Part shown: positions 12,130-24,754 of the stretch, one piece after another
Layout: each line of letters opens with the position of its first letter
How positions within the stretch are numbered: position 1 is the first letter of the stretch
NCBI GenBank assembly: GCA_904063045.1
Contig: CAJFCJ010000019.1
Location: 3,478,684-3,542,683, forward strand
DNA from: Dimorphilus gyrociliatus
Lineage: Eukaryota; Annelida; Polychaeta; Dinophilidae
Reading direction: 5' to 3'
Length of the DNA stretch: 64,000 nucleotides
Notes under the pieces: generated by a model
What the model saw: the letters and a program-made list of their open reading frames with translations, nothing else
Told to the model about the DNA's origin: nothing
Database searches by the model: none
Translations under genes and position numbers: made by a program

Positions 12130-13185
12130 TTAATAACGATTTGCAAGAGTTAATTTAGAAAATCCTCTACTTATTCCTGTATTATTCATTTGTCTATGAA
12201 CCTCGAATTGACCTGAACTATTTATCCTTCGACTTGTTCTTATTTCTGGTTGGACGGTTGGTTGATTATGTAAATTCCTATCGATTTTCGGCAATCGAAG
12301 TTCCAGCGGAAGCACTTCCTTTAAAACCGTTAAATGAGTAACGAGCGACGCCAAAGTAGCCCATTCTTTGTCAGGTCCTTTCTGAAGTCTATATTTACCC
12401 GAAGGTGATTTGTCGATAAGGTAATGCTTGAGCTTAAAACGTGGTTCGCCGGGACCGGCTGCGTAGTTTGGAACCTGTCAATATATCAATAAATTTTTTT
12501 TGAATTAATTACGGAAAAACCGCTTTTAGAAAAACTGTTTCAGTTATGTTTACATTATGAAATTATTTTTTAAGAGCTTTAGACAAACATAGCTTTAAGG
12601 GTAATTTGATCATTTCTACAAACAAACTTTGTACATTAACATAATAAACTTGTTTAGTTCATAGTTTTAGCTATATATTATACTAAGTAGTCTTTTTAGT
12701 TAGTGTATCCAGTCTAACAATGAAAATTCTCATATGCAATCGGCTAATTCAATGTTTGTTTTTGGCTTGCCAGCCTTTTCACCTTACAATTAATACCAAG
12801 ATATTTAACGGAATTATAAATGGGTGGTCGTCTGTAGGCTTTAAAAAACCGTTTATATACATCAATATGCTTTTAAAAACGATATAGATAAGTTCTTTCA
12901 AAAAACGCTAAGTAGATATTAGTATTATTCAAGTCGATGACTAATGTTACATAATTTAGTAGCCCTATAGTGTCATATTCATGCGATATATAGAGATATA
13001 TGCTGTGTACTAACCTTCAATGAAAGAGCGTAGCAACCCAACTCAGAAGTACTTTCTCTTATAACGAAAGATCCCATTTCCTGTTGGGACAAATAGTCTA
13101 AAATCACTTCTCTGGGAACGCCTGAATAGAACCATGGATATTGCGAAAAATCTTCTATCGGTTGAGCGCTAATATTCTGACTCAT
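12130..13185 (-). CDS. Small SH2-domain protein (tensin-like SH2)
   Basis: Two exons, 13185-13015 and 12474-12130, about 171 residues, almost all of it one SH2 domain. SH2 domains bind phosphotyrosine peptides. Seen: WFYSGVPREVILDYLSQQE (first strand and helix A), then GSFVIRESTSELGCYALSLK with the phosphate-gripping Arg in the IRES motif, and after the intron FKHYLIDKSPSGKYRLQ and ATLASLVTHL. The spacing and the HYLI-x(n)-LASLV pattern resemble tensin C-terminal SH2 domains. No kinase, PTB or SH3 domain is attached; a short tail rich in Arg/Asn/Gln follows. A 3' splice-like site lies at about 13205, so there is probably a 5' UTR intron or a further upstream exon; the ATG at 13185 is therefore provisional. 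Confidence 0.7.
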
Positions 13186-13902
13186 TCCATTATCCTCTGT
13201 TTTCCTATGCAAACAAAACACCTGGAGTTAATTACGTAACAACTGAATAGAGTACGTTTAAGCAGTCTTAGCGCGTGAATAATTTGATTTCTACTAAACC
13301 GTCTGTCCGTCAATGACAGCTGTTTTCCTTTCCAAGATAGAATAGTTTAAGTTAAAATAAACGAGGGAACTGATAGTTTTATTAAAAACAAATTATAGTG
13401 TCACGTCATCCTATTCTTAAATTCCCCTTTCTTTTATTTCTTTACAACAAAGTATACGAAGTGTAAAATATCATCAGTCATTAGAGACAGTCCATCAATA
13501 CAATTATAAATAAATAATTGAGTAAACAGTATAATACTGAAACTATTCAAAAACTCTACCAATTTGTTGAATTATATTTATCCATTTTCATAAAATTGTA
13601 TTGTTAACAAAAGAAGAGATGATTAATAAAATTTGTAGTTTTTTCCTTATTATTCAATAGTAAAAAGGGAAGAAAAGAGGAAAATACAAATATTAATAGA
13701 AAAATAGAAGGAGAGAAAGAGAGAGAGAGAAAAAGGAAAAAATTTTCAAACTAGAGAAAGAATCGGATTAAGTCTGGCTTTCAATGCAACACAAATATAT
13801 CTAATAATGATAATAATCTGTTCTTTTTAATACCGTTATTACAGACATTAACGCAACTATTTCCTATATAAACAAAGATATAAGTATTTTTTGGTAGAAG
13901 GA

Positions 13903-13929
13903 GGGAGGGAGGAAGGGTAGGGGGGGGGG
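13903..13929 (+). repeat. G-rich tract with G-quadruplex pattern
   Basis: Four runs of three or more G (GGG, GGG, GGG, then nine G) with loops of 1, 5 and 2 bases satisfy the canonical intramolecular quadruplex rule. It stands out sharply in this AT-rich window and lies upstream of the minus-strand SH2 gene. Confidence 0.6.
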
Positions 13930-15740
13930 AATTGAGTAGGTGGGGTAGGCGGTTATACTTACAACAGAAGCTTTGTGGTAAAATTCATTTAATGCGACAT
14001 TAAAAACCTCAATTTATTGACTATTCGTTCATTAGTTTTATTTTATGACATTGATGTATTTGAGGTATTATTTTGTAAGTATAAACAGAATATTATTGGC
14101 ACATAAAAGATTTTATACAGTAATCAGTATAAGGATACTCTCTTTATAAACCAATAATGTATTGTAAATAGTTCTTTTTATCCTATAAAGGTATGTATCA
14201 CCCATAACTAAAAAAGCTAAACTATTACGAAATCAATATGACCTTGTATTTTGTTAACCTTCAAAGCGTTCTGTTTTTCAATATCTTACGTAATACAGAG
14301 TTACTACGCTAAAACAATTATCATATATCAATAGCATAGTGTGCATAGTTAAAAATAAGACAAACCTTTGTTTTTCATTTCTCTTTTTTGTTCTAAAGAC
14401 ACTTGACAAACGGTTTTTCCAACTGTTTTGATCGTATAAATTATCCTTTTGCATATCAGCATTCTTAAAGGCAAGAAGAAGATAAAAGAGTCAAAGTTGT
14501 TCTTATGTTTGTTTTTCTATAGTTTTCAGTTCAATTTTCCACGTTAACAAGATCAATTCTCAACTGTTTTCGAACAACTGACTAAAAACGAGCTGGAAAA
14601 CGAAGCTGATTGGTTGAGCTCTTAAACATGACGTCACCTAACCGCGAGCATTTCTTATTATATTTTTTTTTAAGAGATCCCTTTCATTCATAAGATCTCA
14701 ACCGGAAATGAAACTTACTTAATAAGTTTATTAATTGTACTAAAATAAACTTGAGCAATTCATAAAGAAATTCATAAACATTTAAAATATGATCATAAAT
14801 AATCCCTATTCATTTCAAAAAAGGCATATGTATTATAATTAGGGAATAAAAACCCCTATACACGTAACCTTTGCTTTGAAATATCTTATCAACTTTAACA
14901 ATATACTCTGTAATTATACAGGTGCAAAAAAATGGTAAAAATTTTACGATTATAAATGTCGCCATCTATTGCCAAAATTTTTAGAAATATATACAAACTT
15001 TTATTGCCAAATTAAGAAACGAATTAGGTCAAGTATAAATAACAGTTAATAATTTCAAAGAATTAGAACAAACATATTTTTAAAAAAATGCATTTTTATC
15101 TTAATATGTTAAAGTAAAGAAACAATTAAGGGAAATGAATAAATAAGATCCGATACAATTAAAGTTTGAAAGAAACAAAAGATTTAAATAAATTTCTAAA
15201 ATTTATTTAAACTGTAAGCTTAAGATTTCAAATTATAGATAAGATAATTAGATTACTGAAGAGATTTTAAATAGGTTGATATTATTAAAGAATACAAAAG
15301 AGAGGACACAATCGCAAATAAAATAATAAAATATGGTCATTTATTTCTTAAATTGTTACAGTTTTCAAATATTAAACACAGAAAGACAGAGATAGAGAGA
15401 TAGAGAGAGCGAGAGAGATTATTTTTTATAAAAATCAATATGTTAATAATACTATAGATATCGTTATTTGTTCCTGTAGTTTTAGAGTTCAACTATATAC
15501 TAAGGATTTAATATAGCTCTACGTATGATCACTCCAATTAAGATTGATAGATAAGCATAAATAGAGAAGCTTTTTTTCTGCCTCTCTTAAATGGAAAAAT
15601 ATCACATACCCTATAATTACTCGGTTGATTTTTTTCTAACAATTATGTCTTAAATACATTTTAAAGTGACTCTTTGTGTTGTATAGCCAAATGGAAATAT
15701 AGAACTGGCGGACAAAGTGTATTATTTAATCGTATTACAC

Positions 15741-15760
15741 AGAGAGAGAGAGAGAGAGAG
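15741..15760. repeat. (AG)10 microsatellite
   Basis: Ten uninterrupted AG units, in noncoding sequence downstream of the C1q gene. Confidence 0.9.
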
Positions 15761-16075
15761 ATAAAAATAAAACACCTTTGAAATAACAACAATGTAGGTT
15801 GGTGGAGAAATAATGGTTTGTATTTTTTAAAACTTAACTTTCCTGTTATAAATTACTCTACAATGAAAGAAGATTCAATTTTATATTATCCTTCTATAAT
15901 AATAAATATAATAAGTTTATTAATCATATTTCAATGATTAATAGACCTAATTATAGAACTAATAATTATTTCAGAATATGCCATTTTTCAGCTTTCAAAG
16001 AAGAAAACTACTAAATTATCAAGCAGTTGAGGATTAATAAATGTACATGAAACAAAATAACCAATAACTATAGAT

Positions 16076-16914
16076 CTAATTGTTATAAATGTAAAAGAGG
16101 TTTAGTGAAGTTTTACCATCCATTGCAGATATTGCATGGGAAGCGCGTACTTTTAATATATCACCTTGAGTCATCTTAACCAGAAACAATTTAGATGTTG
16201 AGGTGTAGTCTGTTCTTTTTGTTTTAAGCTTGGATAGTTTCCCAACAATTTTTTTATTAGTTATTACTTCCAGATTAAATTTCCGACCATTTTGAATACC
16301 AACGCTAATTCGAACCATAAACGTACCAGAGATGTTACAGCGAAATTGGCTATTAGCAACATCCCAAGAATTACTGACATTTAACCAAACTTTATTAAAC
16401 ATTAAATCAACTTTCTCATCTCCCGAATCGAAGTTGACTGTTCTTTCGACCTTAATTATTGGAAAGCTCAAAATAGCATTCCATAATAACCATTGATTCC
16501 CTGATAAAAAGTATATTATTATTTAAGAGTTGCCTCATTAATGTATTTGAATTAATTAGGACGGTTACCATATCCGTATGAATTCAAATTATTTGATGTT
16601 GAAATATTAGAACAAGAATTATTATTATACATTAATCTCCTACTATTCTCATTTAATGATCTATAATTAACTGATTGAAATGTATATTCGGAGTTTGTAC
16701 GGACACTTTCATCTCTGGATAAATTATCCGAATTGGTTTCTAGTAAACTATTCACATCTTTCCGTATATTTTCATTTAAATGATTTGTCATTTCTGTATT
16801 TAAACTATCCAATAGCTCTTCAGATATAAGCTCATTTTCATTTGTTTCCTTTTCACGTACATCTGCTATGATCTTTTCCAAACTATTTAAAACATTTAAT
16901 CTACTGCTCTCCAT
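16076..16914 (-). CDS. C1q-domain protein without visible signal peptide
   Basis: Two exons, 16914-16569 and 16500-16076 (256 residues); the junction turns GYG plus NQWLLWN into one frame. The C-terminal about 130 residues form a C1q/TNF-like jelly roll: VWLNVSNSWDVANSQFRCN, then SGTFMVRISVGIQNGRKFNLEV, matching the usual F-x-P/N-x-SGTYxF pattern. The N-terminal 115 residues are Glu/Asn/Ser-rich with a Leu-spaced amphipathic start (SRLNVLNSLEKIIADVREK) that could be a short coiled coil. No collagen repeat and no hydrophobic leader are seen, unlike typical secreted C1q proteins, so it is either cytosolic (caprin-like arrangement) or has an unseen upstream exon. Diverges from the chitin-binding gene. 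Confidence 0.7.
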
Positions 16915-17523
16915 AACTTTCCTCCGTCCTTCGTAACTGAGCGATATACTGAAATACTTTTAAATACTAGATGCACATCGAAAGACCTTGTCAAATTATA
17001 GGTTTATTAATAGGATAATGTGATTGACCAACATAAAAAACTCAAGTTTAAATGTGATCTTATATCTTTAGGTTTTAATATAATAGTCTTTTTTTGGAAT
17101 TTGATGTCAGTTAATACATTTCTTTCCAAATTTATAGGACAAGAAAGACACTGACGAATGACTAATACAAGTTTTAAAAAAAAAGCATCATTTGAAGATT
17201 TCTTTGCAGGCCTATATTACCCATATGCTTTCAATTAATGTAATATTTACGTATTCATTCTTGAATATATTCATTAGATATCCTCCAATACATCTATAAC
17301 CCTAAATTACACACAAAAGTTCAAAAAGTTCAAAAAGAAATGAATTATTAGAAATTATGAGAAATATTTAGGTTAGCCGTTATCAATCGAATTATTTGTA
17401 TCATGTGATTGTATACTGATTGAATGCGATAAGTCATCCGATATCCAGGTATGATATAAGAACTTTTTTCGATTATTATAAGTATTCTTTATGCTCTGGA
17501 GCGTCTGATGAAAACAGATAGTA
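16915..17523. promoter_or_regulatory. Divergent promoter region, C1q gene (-) and chitin-binding gene (+)
   Basis: 609 bp between the two starts. AT-rich, with a short duplicated string (tcaaaaagt, twice in tandem near 17320). Promoter role is inferred from gene orientation only. Confidence 0.4.
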
Positions 17524-18037
17524 ATGGGCATTTCCCTAGAACTCTTAATAGTTCTCTTTTTAAGTAAGTTTGTTTGCTAAAAATGAATAGAAATCATACT
17601 ATATATATACAGTATATATATATATTTTTATATACATATTAATCCTTGTAGTCAACCTGCAAACTTCATCAGGACAAAACTTCCACTGTCCATTATCTGA
17701 CAATTCTCAGCCACTTAATGGAATTTATGCTGATCCGATATATTGCAATATTTATTATTACTGTTTAAATGGTCTGGCTCATCGAAGATACTGCTCCTCT
17801 GGATTACTCTTTTCTCAAACAAGCAAAAATAAAGATTCTCTTTGTGTAAATTATTCCAAAGCAACATGCTCTGGAAAGGTCATCTTAAACGATGGTACTG
17901 CTATGGATTATATAAAAGCTAGAGAAAGTTTTCCAAAATTATTCATTGACCCTGAAATTGATTCATTCGAGCCGAACATAGGTGACTTTAAAAAGCAATT
18001 TAAAAGGATTTTTCGAAGAACCGACTTTAAACAATGA
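17524..18037 (+). CDS. Secreted protein with one chitin-binding type-2 (CBM14/peritrophin-A) domain
   Basis: Two exons, 17524-17563 and 17652-18037 (141 residues). Exon 1 encodes MGISLELLIVLFL and the join continues INLQTSSGQNF, a clear signal peptide. The mature part has six cysteines spaced C-x18-C-x5-C-x9-C-x16-C-x7-C, the CBM14 arrangement, with the aromatic run PIYCNIYYYCLNG around Cys2-Cys3 that usually contacts chitin. The C-terminal tail ends basic (KKQFKRIFRRTDFKQ). Such proteins sit in cuticle, gut lining or other chitinous matrix. Single-domain architecture; exact role not known. The (TA)n tract in the intron is noncoding. Confidence 0.78.
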
Positions 18038-19917
18038 AAGTGCCAATGTGAAAAAACTATGTTATAATATTCGTATTAAAAGAAAAACAACTTTTATACT
18101 ATATCTTCTACTATCTGACTATATATATTTGAAGGTAAAGGTAGTCAGAAAAACCATAAATACGTACTTCATTCAAGAATCAACAGTTTTATCTATAATA
18201 TAAGTAAATTTATAAAATAGTCACTTAGTTAAAGGTATTATCTTTATAAAATCGTATCTACTATTACAACAAAAATAATAAAAAAAAGATAGATTTAAAC
18301 TTTGTCTCTAATTTTAATTGATAAGAAAATATCTTGCAAACATTTAATATTGTAAACTGTATTAATTATTATTTAAAAAATTAATTAACGAGCTATAAAG
18401 CACAATATTAACTTGCAAATTCCAAATGCTCTTTAAAATGATATAATCAATTAATAGAAACAAAAGAAAAAGGAAATAACATTCTAGGAAATTAGATTTC
18501 GACTGTTTTTGTTTTTTTATTGCAATTCTGTAAATCAAAATAAAGATTATATCATTCAATTGAAATCATTAAAAGATGTACAAAGAAGAAAGAGATATAT
18601 CATTTACTGTATATTATCTATTTAAAATTTTTCCTTTCTTCTTTTCTAATTCTAATCGTAAATAACTATTCTGTGGACAATAACGTTAGTATATACAAAG
18701 TACAAACTACGAAACGCATATGTTTTTAATTTATCACAAAAAAAGAGAAAAGTATTACAAACTCATTATGACAAACCAAAAGTACTTGAAATATCTATAA
18801 ATATAAAGTTTAAAAAAAAAAGATCTAGTAGTCCTACAACTATTCATTTAAAATGGCGACTTTCTCTTTAAAGTTGACTAATTGTCTTTTGAATATTACT
18901 ATAGAATTTTTATAGAAAAGCTCTATTGAAAAATAATTAATTATATTCTACTGGCTTCCATTATCAAATTTTACATAATTCAATTTATTAAAACAACCCC
19001 TATGGGTAAATTGAAGCAGATAACGCCACCTGCCTAATATTTCAAATACTATTTTCAGAGAACAAAATTTCTACTCACAGTATTGCTATTTATTCCTCCT
19101 TTTTTTCTTCTACACAAACGTCAATTTAAACACGCCTAAAAAACTTGAATTATTTTGTAATATTTACAAAATTTCGTAATAATTTAATCATTTACGCCAT
19201 TATCATACATGGAATTAGAAAAAGTTTCTTAGTCATAAGTCATAGGATTGTGACTGTTGGGACGATATCGCTTGAATATCCCTTATTTATTTTAAAAGCT
19301 CAGAGCGTATAGACAGGATTATAAAGTTATTTTATTTCGTTTGACACTGGTAAATAGAATTTTATGTTTTTTAATTAATTCCCCACAGAAAAGGTTCTTT
19401 CATAATATTTCTACAAAACAACTGGTAAATAAAAAAGTTAATAAAGATTACATAATCATTTATATGAGCTGGATTTCTGTCTAGTGTTATAATATAAAGA
19501 AAAATATTAAGATCCTTCATTTATTATCAAAAATTTCACACTTTTTTAAAAGCTCTAATTTTTGTTTTTATTATGATTTAAAAATTTACGCGCAGAAATA
19601 CTCTTTTTAGAGAAGTGGTTAAATTATGAATAATTTCGATTTGACCAATACAAAATTAAAAATAAACTGTTTTTATTTATTTAATTGCCAATAGATTTCT
19701 AGTATTTTCTAAAAATCTTAAACGAACTTTTTATAACCTTCGAACTACTTTTTCTCTCGCAGCGTTAAAGCTGTGGCAGGGTCAAAATATCAACATTCCG
19801 CCGCCATTTTATTTATAGACGCTAAGAGAAAATTTGATTGCTTAATTATAATTTAAACTGGAATTGATAAGCGTTCTTTTTTCGACTATTCGCAGGAAAA
19901 GGTTTTAAAGTATCAAA
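18038..19917. other. Intergenic, no gene seen
   Basis: About 1.9 kb of AT-rich sequence. The last part (about 19740-19917) is less AT-rich, includes a gccgccattt string and probably is the NBR1 promoter and 5' UTR; a 3' splice-like site (CTATTCGCAG, ending 19895) lies 22 bp before the NBR1 ATG. Confidence 0.5.
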
Positions 19918-22900
19918 ATGAATGGCACAATTACTGCAGCTATTGAGTATGACGGCGATCAAGACAACATTCAAAAAGTCATTGATTTGGATTCTTCTAT
20001 GACTTGGGATGACTTCAGAATGATTGTTAGTTGTGCAATGCATGCAAACTATATCTAAAATCACTTTAATTTTCATTTCAGATCTGCTGTATGCTGCTAT
20101 GCGAAAACTACAGAGTGTACTACCTCGACGATGAAAATGAAGAGGTTAATTGCGCAATAAAATATAATTCCATGTTGTAGCACTTATAAGGGCTAGTTTT
20201 CTATACAAATAACTCCAACAGTCAATATTTAGCTAACAAGATTATTTACGGAAAGATACTTTCCTAAAGTACGTGTTTACCTGATGGGCAGAGAATTCTC
20301 TTATGACTCAGATAAAGTTGATTGTTGTGACTCATGTACACCGATTCGACGATATCATTCAATGAATTAACTACTTTAAACAAAGGAATTTTCAAAAAAT
20401 ATTTTATATTTAATATCTATATAATTTTATATTTAAGATCTTTATTACTCTCTCATTATAGTTTTCACTGCAGTCCTATTATTTATAAAAAGAAATATTG
20501 AATATTGTAGTTCACAATGCGGGAAGATGTCTTAATTAGAAAATTTTTTTTTTTCAATAGGTAATAGTTTCATCAAATGAAGAATTTCAACAGACATTTA
20601 AGGTAGATATTAAAAATTTGTTGAATGTATACTCTTACATTATTTTGCAAAATTTTCTCCATATATAATAGATCGCAAAGGAGTCGAACTCTATACATTT
20701 TAGAATCGTTGCGGCTAATTTTGACGATCCTTTGTCTGTTTATTACAAAAATCAATCAGAAAAAAGAATAGATGAAATTCATAGTAATCAAACTGCATTA
20801 AAAAGCTTAAGAGAAGAAATGAGTGCTTTGCATCTCACTCCTCCGCCACCTATAACTCCAGTGGATTCTGAGTTAAATTGTGCTATTTCATTCGAGGAAG
20901 ATCACACAAAATTAACAGAATCGAAGTGAGTATACCTTTTAAATTAATTATCATGGTTTGTCATTTACACTTACTATCTTGTTTATCCTAGGGAAATTCA
21001 AGCTAACTTATCCGATTTAGAACAAAAAAGTAATGTTTCACGATGCGTTATGACTGAAGTGACAACTGAAGACTCTGCCTCACAAGCAACAATCGAACCA
21101 ACTAATTCTTCTGTTGATGAACCCGAATGGTTTCACAGCAGCATGGAAAAATACATGATTCGTCTTGAGAGGCTGATGAAAAGAGAAAGTTTACAGAAAG
21201 CTAGATCCGTAGAGGTGCAAACTGCAGAAGAAAATGGTTACCACAAAAATATTGATCAAGAAATATCTGCAATAGACTTGTTTGACATGAAACCTACAGA
21301 TGATTACTCAGAAGAAGCGAATGTTGTCTGTGACAATTGCCAGTGTTTCATAATTGGAAACTACTTCAAATGCGCCAATTGCGCCAATTATAATTTATGT
21401 CTGAGATGCGAAGAATTCTCCGAACAGATTCACTTGAATAGCCACGTCTTCTTAAAACTAAAGATACCCTTACCTTTTTCGGCTTTGAAGCGGGATCGTT
21501 TCGGAAATCTGAAACCATTGTTGAAAAGAAATTTATACGAGATTAGAACTAAAAAGATGAAAAAGAGAAGACAAGCCTCCACTGAATTTCATTTAGAGAA
21601 GAAATCTTGCGAAAGCCAGATAGAAAACAGCCCTTGTTTAAGAAGACGCAGGGTGAATCTTAACAGCTCTGATTTTATTCGAAAGACTAATCACAAGCTT
21701 GACGCATTTTTCATCGGGGATTGTTCTCATCCAGATGGAACAGAGGTTTTACCAGGCACAGAATTTACTAAGGCATGGGTTGTTTTAAATACTGGGGAGC
21801 AGGAATGGGATAATTCAGTCGCTATAACTTATTTGTATGGAAATTTGCCCGCGACGCAAGCAAATTTCTCAGTCAGACCAGTGAAACCTAAAGACTCTGG
21901 AGTGATTGAAGTAGATCTCCAAGCACCACTAGAACCTGGACATTACTCTTGTCATTGGATTTTGACAAGGCATGGTGAACAGTTTGGAAAGAGAGTCTGG
22001 TGCAGTATTGTCGTACCATCACCTTCAGATCACTCTTCTTGTTTGGAAGAGGAAATACCACTTTTAAACCAATCGTTTGAGTATATTGAAAATTTAGTTG
22101 ACACTGACGAACAGCCAGAGTCTATAGCTAATGAAGATGACAAGGAAGAAACCTCAAGTATAGACAGCGAATTTCTAATCATACCAATGCCCGATTGCTT
22201 TGACGTTACCAAACCGATAACTACTAATGTTGAGATAGAAAAGAAAACTGTTGATGATATACTAGCTGTGTCATCTCACATAAAATTAGAAACTCTTGAG
22301 CCAGAAATTGCTCCCCCACCATCAGCAGAATTAGAAGAGCTATCGGAAATATTGGATGAGGAAGAAACAAATAATGAAGAAGCTATTTTTGTTGATGCTC
22401 AAGAGATTTCGTCAGAATATACACCAGTTGATGTAACAGTTGAGAAATGTGAAATTCATTTACCAGAACCAAGTCAGAATACTAATTTAGATGAAGTGGC
22501 GGAAAACGAAAATCAGTAAGATATCTATAGGCTAAGTAGTTGCTCTCCCTATAAATAATTTTTGCTTTTTGTTTTCAGACCTGCCTTCTATCAGAAAGCA
22601 ATTGGCGTCTTAAATAAAGTAGCCAAAGGGGCAGCGTCAGCTGCTGTTGGAACAACGAAAAATGTATTCCAAACCCTTCAGGCGCAACAAGCGGTCAGTT
22701 ATCAATCTTTCATAACAAATTTACTTCAACATTTTTCTATTCGTAACAGTACATTCCACCCCGATCCAGCTGGACACCGCCTAAAACTTCAGAAATTCGA
22801 CCAGTTACCGACGAAGAGTGGATAACACAGAGAGAGGACGCTAAAAGAGACGATATGGATAATCTGATAGCAATGGGCTTTGCAAATAGACAACTAAATT

Positions 22901-22983
22901 CAGAACTCCTCAAAAAGCACACTAATTTAGACGCTGTTGTCGACGAGCTCATAAACAGACAAGAAAATCCGATTCGTCAGTAA
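19918..22983 (+). CDS. NBR1: NBR1 selective autophagy receptor
   Basis: Seven exons: 19918-20025, 20082-20144, 20561-20602, 20672-20925, 20992-22515, 22579-22693, 22750-22983 (779 residues). Binds ubiquitinated cargo and ATG8 on the phagophore. Domain order is complete. PB1 spans about 1-90 (MNGTITAAIEYDGDQDNIQK at its start). A ZZ zinc finger at about 267-313 carries CDNC, CANC and CLRC pairs and a His pair. The NBR1 four-tryptophan domain at about 392-497 has its four Trp in KAWVV, QEWDN, CHWIL and RVWCS. A predicted LC3-interacting motif FLII at about 550-553 sits inside SEFLIIPMPDCFDVTKP, aligning with the human NBR1 LIR (EDYIIILPECFD). The C-terminal UBA spans about 735-775 (DNLIAMGFANRQLN). 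Exons 1-4 are small and carry PB1. Confidence 0.93.
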
Positions 22984-23547
22984 AACAAAGAGGAGAGTGT
23001 TTGTTTTAAACAAAAAAAAAACAATTATATTAAATATTTGTGTGCCAGGAAATAATATATTGAGACTTCTTGGCCATAAACAAAAACCTTTGATATTAAT
23101 ATTTTGTGTTAAAGGAATTTTGATTTATACCATATTTATCGATGTCTCTTATAACCTTTAACTAGAATGCAGTTTACCTATAAAAAATAATCTTCTAAGT
23201 TGTACTGTCTTTGAAATTATTAACTATCAATCGTGTTGTGTGCTATTAATTTTAGCATGATTTATAATAGCACGAAAATCCTTTGTAGTAGTAATTGAAC
23301 ACTGATGCTGCATAAAAAGATAAATATTAATATAATAATAAAATTTATGTCTGCTTTAAATTGATTGTGAAAAGTAGATTAGTAGAGATTTGCTTGAACC
23401 TTAACTCTATAAATTAATCGAAACTATTGATTATAGATAGTTTGTATAGAAATTGAAATATGAAATAGACGTCTCTTAAGATTCAATACGAAAAAAAAAA
23501 ACAATTAATAAAACATCAACATGTACATGTAAACTACTTATAAATGT
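22984..23547. other. Convergent 3' region between NBR1 and NF-YA
   Basis: 3' UTRs of the two genes; AT-rich, no coding signal. Confidence 0.6.
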
Positions 23548-24299
23548 TTACTCTCTATCAGGCTTTAACTGTAAAACTGTTTCTGAATCGGATTTATCAT
23601 TGCCTTTTCCGCCGTGGGTATGAAATCTGCCGCCCTCTCCTCGCTGACGATTCTTTGCGTGATTGTGGCGAGATTCGTGTAGATATTTCTATGAAACATA
23701 AAGAAAAATAATTGTAAACATAGTATATAGTAAGCTAGAAAAATTTTCAGTTACATATTGCGTAGAGTTCATGCACCCTTTTATTTATTTATAAATAAGA
23801 TTGGTTGGCTTACCTTCCTCTGCTTAGGAATACGACCTTCGGCTTCTAATTTAGCACGAGCTTGTCTTCTTTTTAAAATTCTATTGTATTGTTTGGCGTT
23901 AACATAAAGGGGTTCCTCTTCTGCAACTACTTCGGAAGATAGCGTTGAAGAATTTGAAGTATTTGCTAGAGTTAATTATCAACAAGTTATTATTATGTTT
24001 TCTCACACTACTTTTTCGGTAAACAAACCTGTTGTCGAATTTTGGATGACCATTTGCTGTTGATTAACTTGGTTTGCTTGTACAATAATTTGTTGAACTG
24101 CGTCGTTTGACTGGATTTGATTTCCATTTCCAGTGGGTAAAACGCATATTTGCTGGCCGTTAGCTGATATTAACTGTGCATTTTGACTGACTTGAAAGAT
24201 CTGTGCTTGTCCACTTGCGGAACCATGTTGAACAGGAACTGAAGCATTGGCCAGAGGCATATATGTGAGTGAGTTCTCACTTCCACCACTAACTTCGAT
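23548..24299 (-). CDS. NFYA: NF-YA, CCAAT-box binding subunit A (5' end uncertain)
   Basis: Exons 24299-24029, 23965-23814 and 23688-23548 join in phase. The C-terminal core is diagnostic: EPLYVNAKQYNRILKRRQAR followed by AKLEAEGRIPKQRKKYLHES (NF-YB/YC interaction helix, linker, then CCAAT DNA-recognition helix) and RHNHAKNRQRGEGGRF. The usual YHRIL reads YNRIL here. Upstream is a Gln-rich activation region (QQIIVQANQVNQQQMVIQNS), shorter than in vertebrates. The first in-frame ATG in the exon is at 24260, but the exon's frame stays open to a 3' splice site at 24300, so a small upstream coding exon may exist; I could not identify it. Trimeric NF-Y activates many housekeeping and cell-cycle promoters. 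Confidence 0.9.
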
Positions 24300-24754
24300 C
24301 TGTGTTATAAATTTGTTTGATTAGCAACCTTTTAAGGCTTCTCTATTATATTTTATATATTTGTTATATTGCCTTTGTAAGATTATAATAGTCATATTAA
24401 CAATTATATAATTTGCCTAAAAAATATTTCAAAAGAAATAGCCAATGATTATTCAAAGTCTAAATAGTGCTCAATAATTTCAGCCCCTTCCCTAGTATTT
24501 AAAGCGAGTAGTGCATGATTGACAACTTTGTTTAGATTTATAAGCATTACTTATTGACATTTGAAAATGAGAAAAAATCGTTAGAATGGAGAAGGTGACC
24601 GGACTTGTTTTTATATTTACAGAATATTCCTATGGCACAATTTATATGCATAGAAGTCTAAAGTTAACTGAAAAAGTTAGAATTACTCAAAATTAGGCCT
24701 AAATTGTAAAAAATTTTGATTGAACGAATGAACATCGGCCATCTTGAAAGGCAG

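Larger units (their letters stand above)
13186..16075. other. Long gene-free stretch rich in simple repeats
   Basis: About 2.9 kb upstream of the SH2 gene and downstream of the C1q gene. Contains GA tracts (about 13715-13735, 15388-15417, 15741-15760), a G-rich tract (13901-13929) and many A/T runs. Likely holds the SH2-gene promoter (a candidate is near 14590-14650, where composition becomes less AT-rich). No coding evidence. Confidence 0.55.

Noticed and set aside
18362..18559. 65-codon minus-strand ORF, hydrophobic
   Set aside because: Ile/Leu/Asn-rich translation typical of random AT-rich DNA; no start context, homologue or splice partner.
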